From the NCBI GenBank assembly GCA_013177815.1, contig JABLXM010000003.1, forward strand, positions 26,214 through 90,213: 64,000 nt of DNA. Reading direction: 5' to 3'. This document shows, piece after piece, positions 57,145-64,000 of this stretch (positions are counted from its first letter, which is position 1; every line of letters begins with the position of its first letter). The stretch comes from Anaerolineae bacterium. GTDB taxonomy: Bacteria; Chloroflexota; Anaerolineae; Anaerolineales; Anaerolineaceae. A model generated the notes under the pieces. That model ran no database searches. It saw nothing but the letters and a program-made list of their open reading frames with translations, and had not been told where the DNA came from. Both the position numbers and the translations under genes were made by a program.

Positions 57145-57547
57145 ATATTAAGGGCTTCCTCCCAAATCCATCCTCACCCTCGCACCTTGACATCCCTCAT
57201 ACCCTCCTGCCGCCCAGGTCTATTCGTTTCATTCGTTCCTTAATCCGGCACCCCGAAACGAATACCGCGAATTGTTTCTCAATACCGGCGCCCCAAAAAC
57301 AATTCCCGCAGCGCGCCACCTCACCAATCCGTCATTCTGAAATGCCAGGACCTTCGGAAGGTTCAAGAGCATTCGCCACCCGTCCCTATGATCTCTCCGC
57401 GCCTCTCCGATCTCTTTGTGAAATCCCCCTTTCCAAAGGAGATCGCCACACCGCCTGCGCTCCTCGCGAAGAAACATAATCCGTGGAAGTGTGAACCTGC
57501 CCAATTACCCCGCATGTTATAATCCCCAACACACCCAACGAGGAAAA

Positions 57548-58189
57548 ATGCTCAATCTCTCCCCCGCCACACTCATCACCCGCATCATCACACTGGTCAT
57601 CGCCTTTTCGGTGCACGAATTCGCCCACGCCTGGAGCGCTACCCAACTCGGCGACGACACCCCGCGCCTGAACGGGCGCCTGACGCTCAACCCGCTGGCG
57701 CACCTGGACGTGATGGGCTCGCTGATGCTGCTGGTGGCGGGCTTCGGCTGGGCAAAGCCGGTGCCGGTCAACGCCTACGCGCTGATGCGGCGCTCGCCCG
57801 CGGGATTGATGCTGGTTTCGCTGGCGGGACCGCTCGCCAATCTGTTGATGGCGATCCTCGCCGCCGTACCGCTGCGCCTGAACCTGTTCCCCGCCAGCTA
57901 TAGCAGCGGGCTGCTGCCCACCCCCTACAGCTTCCTGTTGGAGTTCATGGTCATCAACCTGCTATTGATGCTGTTCAACCTGATCCCACTGGCGCCGTTG
58001 GACGGCGAAAAGGTTGCCACCTACTTCCTGCCCGCCCGCTGGGCGCGCAGTTGGGATAGCATCCGCCCATACAGCCCGCTCATCCTGATGGCGCTGATCT
58101 TCGTGCTGCCGATGGTGGGCGTCGATGTCATCGGCTGGATCATGCGCCCTGCCATGAACAGCCTGATCACCCTGTTGATAGGAGCCTGA
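57548..58189 (+). CDS. Site-2 protease (M50) family protein
   Basis: HEFAHAWSA (HExxH), NPLAHLDVMGS, NLIPLAPLDGEK; ATG at 57548 behind GAGG. Confidence 0.92.
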   Translation: MLNLSPATLITRIITLVIAFSVHEFAHAWSATQLGDDTPRLNGRLTLNPLAHLDVMGSLMLLVAGFGWAKPVPVNAYALMRRSPAGLMLVSLAGPLANLLMAILAAVPLRLNLFPASYSSGLLPTPYSFLLEFMVINLLLMLFNLIPLAPLDGEKVATYFLPARWARSWDSIRPYSPLILMALIFVLPMVGVDVIGWIMRPAMNSLITLLIGA

Positions 58190-58190
58190 C

Positions 58191-59171
58191 ATGACCGTTC
58201 AATTGACCGTCATCGGTTGCAACCGGCTGGGCACCTCGGTCGGGCTGGCGCTGGCTGGCGAAACCGCCCAACTAAAGCGCGTCGCGCACGACCCCAACCC
58301 CACCCTGGCGCGCGCCGCCGAGAAGATGGGCGCCTTCGACAAAGTGACGCTCAACCTGCACAACGCCGTCGCAGATGCCGATATCGTCCTGCTGGCGCTG
58401 CCGCTGGCGCAGGCATGGGAAACGCTGGAAACGATCGCGCCAACCCTGAAGGAAGGCTGCCTGGTGCTGGATACTGCCCCCGCCCGTGTTGCTTCGTTGG
58501 CTGCCGCCGCCCGGGTGCTGCCCGCGGGACGGCACTTCGTCACCTTCACCCCCACCCTCAGCCCCGATACGCTGATGTCACCCGACCTGGACCAAAAAGC
58601 CGCCTCGGCGGAACTATTCAAGAACAGTCAGGTGTTCCTCTCCGGCGCGCCCGGCACCGAAGGTGAAGCGATCAAACTGGCTTACGACCTGGCGGTACTG
58701 TTGGGCGCGCGTCCCTTCTTCGCCGACCCCTACGAGACGGATGGTTTGTGGGCTGGCACCCACCTGCTGCCACAGTTGACAGCAGCCGCCCTGGTGGATA
58801 CCGCCACCACACAGCCCGGCTGGTCCGACGCCCGCCGCGTTGCCGGCGCCGAATTCGCCATCGCTTCTGCGCCGCTGCTCTTCATGGAAGCAGAGCAACC
58901 CGCCGATGTCCCCTGGGAGCAGCGCGAGAACCTGACCCGCCTGCTGGATGACTACATTGCCTCGCTGCATGACCTGCGCAAGGCACTGAGCGCCGGCGAC
59001 CCGCAAGCGCTGGGAGAATGGCTCGCCAATGCCGCCGCCGCCCGTGAGACATGGCTGGCGCAACGCCACACATCCGATTGGGACCCCAAATTCTCCCAGA
59101 CCGAAATCCCATCGAGCGGCGAGATGCTGGGCAGATTGGTTGGCATCCGTCCCAAGAAGAAGAAAGCATGA
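58191..59171 (+). CDS. NAD(P)-binding prephenate dehydrogenase-like protein
   Basis: Rossmann-like TVIGCNRLGTSVGLAL, DADIVLLALPL. Confidence 0.7.
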   Translation: MTVQLTVIGCNRLGTSVGLALAGETAQLKRVAHDPNPTLARAAEKMGAFDKVTLNLHNAVADADIVLLALPLAQAWETLETIAPTLKEGCLVLDTAPARVASLAAAARVLPAGRHFVTFTPTLSPDTLMSPDLDQKAASAELFKNSQVFLSGAPGTEGEAIKLAYDLAVLLGARPFFADPYETDGLWAGTHLLPQLTAAALVDTATTQPGWSDARRVAGAEFAIASAPLLFMEAEQPADVPWEQRENLTRLLDDYIASLHDLRKALSAGDPQALGEWLANAAAARETWLAQRHTSDWDPKFSQTEIPSSGEMLGRLVGIRPKKKKA

Positions 59172-59443
59172 GCGTCTTCTGCTACATCGTCGAGTGCGCC
59201 GATGGCACCTACTACACCGGCTGGAGCACCGACCCCGACCGCCGTGCGCGGCAGCACAACCGCGGCGCCGGCGCGCGCTACACCCGCACCCGCCGCCCGG
59301 TGCGCCTGATCTACGTGGAGCCCCAGCCGGACCGCGCCGCCGCCCTGAAACGCGAACGCCGGCTGAAGCAGATGACCCACCAGCAGAAATCCGACCTGGC
59401 ACACTGCCAGCCGAGCGCCAGCTCACCCACCGACCCGGCATGA
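59168..59443 (+). CDS. GIY-YIG nuclease family protein (UPF0213/YhbQ-like)
   Basis: CYIVECADGTYYTGWSTDPDRRARQHNRGAGARYTRTRRPV. Confidence 0.9.
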   Translation: MSVFCYIVECADGTYYTGWSTDPDRRARQHNRGAGARYTRTRRPVRLIYVEPQPDRAAALKRERRLKQMTHQQKSDLAHCQPSASSPTDPA

Positions 59444-59465
59444 CCGCCCGCAGGGGGCATATCGT

Positions 59466-60599
59466 ATGAGCGCGACCAAGATCCTCACCATCCACTCGCC
59501 CGGGCGGGTCAACCTTTTGGGCGAACACGTCGATTACAACGACGGCATGGTGCTGCCTGCCGCCATCGACCGGCGCGTCACGCTGCGGGCGCGCGCCATC
59601 GGCAGACGCATTGTGCGTCTGCGCGCCGAGGACCTCAACGCCGAGACCGCCTTCGACCTCGATCACCTGGACGACAAAGTGGACGTCAACGGGCTGCCGT
59701 TGCCCGCCTGGGCGCGTTACCCTGCCGGGGTGGCATGGGCGGCGCGCCGGGACGGGTTGGAAGTGCGCGCGGTCGAGGCGACCTTCACCTCCCAGATCCC
59801 GATGGGCGCCGGGGTAAGCTCCTCCGCCGCGGTGGAAGTGGCATTCGCCCTGCTGTGGGACAAGCTGGCTTGCTGGGGGCTGGCGCGCATGGCGCTGGCG
59901 CAACTGTGCCTGCGCGCCGAACAGGATTACGTCGGTGTGCGCTGCGGCATCATGGATCAGTTCGCTTGCGCCTGCGGCGTGGCAGAGCATGCTCTGTACC
60001 TCGACACGCGCAGCCTGGAATGGCAGCCGCTGCCGCTGCCATCCGGGGCTACCATCATCATCGCCGATTCGGGCGTGCGGCGCGCGCTGGCGGATTCCGC
60101 CTACAACCAGCGCCGGCAAGCGTGCGAGCAGGCGGTGCACCTGCTACGAGCCAGCCTGCCGGGTCTGCGCGCCCTGCGGGATGTTTCCCCGGCGCAACTG
60201 GACCAACTGCACTCCCTGCTGCCGCCCATAGTCGCCCGGCGTGCCCGCCATGTGGTGACGGAATGCGAGCGCGTGCGCCAGGCGCTGAACTGCCTGCAGC
60301 GGGGCGATGCGGCAGGCTTCGGCGCGTTGATGTTCGCAGGGCACGCCTCGCTGCGCGACCTGTACGAGGTCAGCACGCCGGAACTGGACACGCTGGTGGC
60401 AATCGCCGGCGCGTTGCCGGGCTGCTGGGGTGCGCGCCTGAGCGGCGCTGGCTTTGGGGGCTGCACCGTCAACCTGGTGGCAGAGGCAGCGCCGGCGGAA
60501 TTCATGGAAAGATTATGCGCGGGGTACGCGCGCCAGACCGGGCGCGAGGCGACGGTGTACCTGTGTCACGCCAGCGCCGGCGCGCAGGTGGTGGATTGA
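59466..60599 (+). CDS. galK: Galactokinase
   Basis: GRVNLLGEHVDYNDGMVLPAAID, PMGAGVSSSAAVEVA, GAGFGGCTVNLV. Confidence 0.92.
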   Translation: MSATKILTIHSPGRVNLLGEHVDYNDGMVLPAAIDRRVTLRARAIGRRIVRLRAEDLNAETAFDLDHLDDKVDVNGLPLPAWARYPAGVAWAARRDGLEVRAVEATFTSQIPMGAGVSSSAAVEVAFALLWDKLACWGLARMALAQLCLRAEQDYVGVRCGIMDQFACACGVAEHALYLDTRSLEWQPLPLPSGATIIIADSGVRRALADSAYNQRRQACEQAVHLLRASLPGLRALRDVSPAQLDQLHSLLPPIVARRARHVVTECERVRQALNCLQRGDAAGFGALMFAGHASLRDLYEVSTPELDTLVAIAGALPGCWGARLSGAGFGGCTVNLVAEAAPAEFMERLCAGYARQTGREATVYLCHASAGAQVVD

Positions 60600-60705
60600 T
60601 TTCACGAGATGCTTCCCCCTGTAAGGACTTCACACTTCGTTCAGTATGACGAAATCGACGATGGTAGAGATACCCCCATGCTCTGCGGGGGGAGGAATCC
60701 AAACC

Positions 60706-60724
60706 CTTGGACTCCAAGTCCAAG
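60706..60724. terminator. Hairpin between convergent galK and phosphoribosyltransferase genes
   Basis: CTTGGACT-CCA-AGTCCAAG. Confidence 0.45.
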
Positions 60725-60758
60725 TTTGATTACATCAGAAATTGATGCTTCCCGGAGA

Positions 60759-61310
60759 TCAATCGGTGAAGACCGGCAGGTGACCCAGCGAGATGATCTG
60801 CGCCCATTTGGCGCGCTCGCCCTCGGTGAAGATGGCGGCTTCGGCTGCCACTTCTGCACCGGCTTTCTGCAACAGCATCTGCATGCCCTGCAGGGTCGAA
60901 CCGGTGCTGATGACATCATCGACGATGATCACCTTGCGCCCCTTCATCATCACGCGGTCCTTCTCGTCCAGGTAGAGGGTTTGCGGCTCACCCGTGGTGA
61001 TCGAGAGCGTCTCGGCGCTCAACGCTTCGCCCATATAGGGTTTATAGGTCTTGCGCAACACCACGTAGGGTTTCTTGGTCTCCACTGCCAGCATGTGCGC
61101 CAGCGGCACCGATTTGGTCTCGGCAGTGACGATGACGTCAAAATCAATGCCTTGCAGTTTCTCCGCCAGCCCGCCGGAACAGGCTGCCACCAGTTCGGTA
61201 TCCCCCAGAATATTGAGGATGGCAATGCGCAGCCCGGGTTTGATCTCGAACAGCGGCAGTTCGCGCTTTACTCCGTAGAGTTCCACCGGATACGTTTCCC
61301 GATTGACCAT
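60759..61310 (-). CDS. Purine phosphoribosyltransferase family protein (adenine/xanthine PRT-like)
   Basis: PRPP motif VIIVDDVISTGSTLQGM. Confidence 0.85.
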   Translation of the reverse strand: MVNRETYPVELYGVKRELPLFEIKPGLRIAILNILGDTELVAACSGGLAEKLQGIDFDVIVTAETKSVPLAHMLAVETKKPYVVLRKTYKPYMGEALSAETLSITTGEPQTLYLDEKDRVMMKGRKVIIVDDVISTGSTLQGMQMLLQKAGAEVAAEAAIFTEGERAKWAQIISLGHLPVFTD

Positions 61311-61386
61311 GTTCGCTTCTCCAGACCGAAAAATGTTCAAGTTACAAGGACAAGTTTATCACAAGATGACGCACGGGCATCACGTC

Positions 61387-64000
61387 TTACTCATCAAACG
61401 CCTGACGCTTCGCCAAACGCTGCTGGGCGGTGCGCAGGCAGGCTGCCAGCATATCCACCTTCACCGGCTTGCTGATATAGTCATCCATCCCCATCGCCAG
61501 GCAGCGCTCACGGTCACCCTCCAGCGCGTTGGCGGTCATGGCGATGATCCACGGCTGCCGCTCGGGCGCAAAGGTGCGCCGGATGTGTTGCACGGTCTCT
61601 TCGCCGTCCATCCCCGGCATCTGGAGGTCCATGAAGATGATAGGGTAATCCCGCTGTTCGAGCGCCGCCAGGACTTCGTTGCCGTTCACCACCACGTCCA
61701 CGGCGTAACCCAGTTTCTCCAGCATACGCTGCGCCACCCGCTGGTTGACCAAATTGTCCTCCGCCAGCAGCAAGGTGACCGGGCTGCCCGGCGCATTCAA
61801 CGAGTCCGGCTGGCTGACCAACCCGGGTTCTGCTTGCTCCAACTCCAACAGCGGACGAACCGGGATCAGGCTGGAGATGGCATCGAACAGGGCGGAAGCT
61901 TTGACCGGTTTGGACAGCATCACACACGGCTGCAACGCCGCGGGCGCCGCCGCGCGGTTGCCCAGCGACGAAAGCAGGATGATGGGAAACTTCAGCGGCG
62001 GGCGTTGATTGCGGATCTCGTGCACCAGTGCGTACCCATCCATACCCGGCATGTGTACATCCACGATCGCCAGGTCGAAGGTGCGCCGGCGCAGCACCTG
62101 CAACGCCTCGGCGCCGGAAGCAGCCTGTTCCACCACGATGCCCCACTTTTGCGCCAGGTTCACCAGCACCTGGCGGTTGGTCTTGTGATCATCCACCACC
62201 AGCAAGCGCTTGCCTTCCAGTTGATCGCTGGTCGCCCAGATCGGCAGCGTGTCAACCCCCACTGGCAGCACACGGATGGTGAAGTGGAAGGTAGAGCCTT
62301 TCCCGGGCACGCCCTCGCTCTCCACCCACATGCGCCCGCCCATCATCACGGTGAGGCGATGACTGATGGCTAACCCCAAGCCGGTGCCACCGTACTTGCG
62401 CGCGGTAGAAACATCCGCCTGGCTGAAGGATTGGAACAAGCGACTCATATGACTGCGCTGAATGCCGATGCCGGTATCCTGCACCCAGAAATGCAAGGTG
62501 GTCAGACCGCTATCCGAATCCAACCCATCGGATGTCAGGCGGATCGAGACTTCTCCCGCATCGGTGAACTTGATGGCATTGGAGACCAGGTTGACCAGAA
62601 TCTGCCGCAGGCGGGTGACATCGCCGATGACCGCCGGCGGAACGGAGTCATCCACCAGGTATGACACTTCCAGGTTCTTGCGGTTGGCGCTGGGGGTCAT
62701 CATATCCAGCACGTCCTCAATGCAGGCGACCGGTTGGAAGGGATTCTCCTCCAGCTCCAGTTTGCCCGCCTCCATCTTGGAAAAATCGAGGATGTCGTTG
62801 ATGATCGCCAGTAACAAGTCGCCGCTGGTGCGAATGGTCTCCAGGTATTCGCGCTGCTCGCGCGTGAGGGGCGTATCCAGCAACAGGCTGGTCATACCAA
62901 TGACGCCGTTCATGGGAGTGCGTATCTCGTGGCTCATGTTCGCCAGGAACTCGGTCTTGGCTTTGGCAGCGGCTTCCGCCTCACGGCGGGCTTTCTGCGC
63001 TTCCTCCAAGAGCCAGATCTTCTGCAGCGCGATCGCCATGTGGTCGACGAAGGTGGATGCCAGCGCAGCGTGCTCCTCGGTGAACTGGTTGGGGCGCCGG
63101 TGGTCCAACGTGACCACACCGACCACCCGCCCGAAGATACGGATGGGTACACCCATCCAGGCGCGGGTGCCGCGGTGCGGCGGGCGTTTGAAGGCGGCAT
63201 ATTCCTTGGGCGCATCGGTGAGGATGAGGGATTTCGCTTCACGGATGACGCGATAGTTGGGCGAATCAGCGTCCCTCGAGACCGGTATACGAACATGCAG
63301 CAGTTCATCGGGATGTTTGAAACCGCGCACCGCCACGATATGCAGGTCCTGCTCACGGATCAATTGAACCGAAGCGGTGGTTGCCGGCAGAACTTTCATC
63401 ATCTCCGCCAGGATGCGTTCGCCGGCGTCCTGCAGATCGAGCGCCATCGTCACCACCTCGGCAGCGTTGCGCAGGGTGTCCGCTTTCTGAATGGCGCGGT
63501 TCAGCTCGGTAATATCTACGAAGGTCCAAACCGCGAAGCCATCCAATTGCAGGAAGTGCAGTTCGATATCACGGTGGCTGCCGTCCTTGCGGACGAACGG
63601 CAGAAGTGCACCGCCGCTATCGCGGCACGATTCGCGCCCGGAACGCGTCAAGCTGCGCAGGGTATCCACGGCGCGCCGGTGCACCTCTGCGCCGGGGAAA
63701 ACGCGTTTCTGCCAGGCTTTCAGGTCGCGCACTTCCTCCAGGGTATAGCCGGTCATTTCGATGAAGGTATGGTTGATATAGTCCGCTCGCGCTGGGTCAG
63801 CACTGGTAACCAGGGTCGCCAGGGGAATCTCCTCGACGATCTGGCGGAAGCGCTCCTGACTGGAGCGCAAGGCTTCCTCCGCCAGCACTTTTTCAGTCAC
63901 ATCGATGCTGAGGATGATGGTCAGGTTATGCTCACCTCGCTCGTCACGCAGTGGCACGAGCAGCGTATTGAGCAGCCGGGTTTCGCCATCCGGACGCAGG
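61387..64000 (-). CDS. Hybrid sensor histidine kinase/response regulator (PAS, GAF, HisKA, HATPase, two REC); 5' end beyond window
   Basis: [62 protein letters not shown]. Confidence 0.95.
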   Translation of the reverse strand, partial: LRPDGETRLLNTLLVPLRDERGEHNLTIILSIDVTEKVLAEEALRSSQERFRQIVEEIPLATLVTSADPARADYINHTFIEMTGYTLEEVRDLKAWQKRVFPGAEVHRRAVDTLRSLTRSGRESCRDSGGALLPFVRKDGSHRDIELHFLQLDGFAVWTFVDITELNRAIQKADTLRNAAEVVTMALDLQDAGERILAEMMKVLPATTASVQLIREQDLHIVAVRGFKHPDELLHVRIPVSRDADSPNYRVIREAKSLILTDAPKEYAAFKRPPHRGTRAWMGVPIRIFGRVVGVVTLDHRRPNQFTEEHAALASTFVDHMAIALQKIWLLEEAQKARREAEAAAKAKTEFLANMSHEIRTPMNGVIGMTSLLLDTPLTREQREYLETIRTSGDLLLAIINDILDFSKMEAGKLELEENPFQPVACIEDVLDMMTPSANRKNLEVSYLVDDSVPPAVIGDVTRLRQILVNLVSNAIKFTDAGEVSIRLTSDGLDSDSGLTTLHFWVQDTGIGIQRSHMSRLFQSFSQADVSTARKYGGTGLGLAISHRLTVMMGGRMWVESEGVPGKGSTFHFTIRVLPVGVDTLPIWATSDQLEGKRLLVVDDHKTNRQVLVNLAQKWGIVVEQAASGAEALQVLRRRTFDLAIVDVHMPGMDGYALVHEIRNQRPPLKFPIILLSSLGNRAAAPAALQPCVMLSKPVKASALFDAISSLIPVRPLLELEQAEPGLVSQPDSLNAPGSPVTLLLAEDNLVNQRVAQRMLEKLGYAVDVVVNGNEVLAALEQRDYPIIFMDLQMPGMDGEETVQHIRRTFAPERQPWIIAMTANALEGDRERCLAMGMDDYISKPVKVDMLAACLRTAQQRLAKRQAFDE

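Noticed and set aside
61303-62373. 356-aa plus-strand ORF
   Set aside because: Antisense to the hybrid histidine kinase; His/Gln-rich shadow ORF
1-64000. tRNA or rRNA genes
   Set aside because: None recognised by eye; a tRNAscan/Infernal run would be needed to exclude them

Overview
GC-rich bacterial chromosomal window. Gene content and order suggest Chloroflexota (Anaerolineae-like), but this is inference without a search. The left part carries housekeeping genes: lepB, der, ybbR/cdaA, a coaE-GNAT fusion, an intact ISAs1-family insertion sequence, dnaN and a PEP/pyruvate-binding protein. The centre carries a complete 14-gene complex I operon (nuoA-N) interrupted between nuoF and nuoG by a GxxExxY/PDDEXK-type ORF flanked by 25-bp CACAGAG-type inverted repeats. 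Two very large WD40 proteins flank the nuo operon. Next comes a phnDCE-type ABC transporter with an unusually large permease, beside a D-2-hydroxyacid dehydrogenase-like protein with non-canonical active-site motifs. A TadE/TadG-like trio follows, divergent from a compact phage-derived virion module (terminase, M23 peptidase, portal, protease-capsid fusion, duplicated holin-like protein, virion proteins). That module has no recognisable integrase or long-tail genes and contains an origin-like hairpin plus four DnaA-box-like repeats at exact 21-bp spacing. Beyond it is a roughly 1.1-kb GTCATCCTGAGG repeat array with an embedded GIY-YIG ORF, then an M50 protease, galK, a phosphoribosyltransferase and a hybrid histidine kinase truncated at the window edge. 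The strongest candidates for something undescribed are the phage-derived module with its origin-like element, and the two small nuclease-family ORFs tied to repeats, each with ORF-less repeat copies in the same window. All family calls come from motif reading of the supplied translations; no database searches were run.
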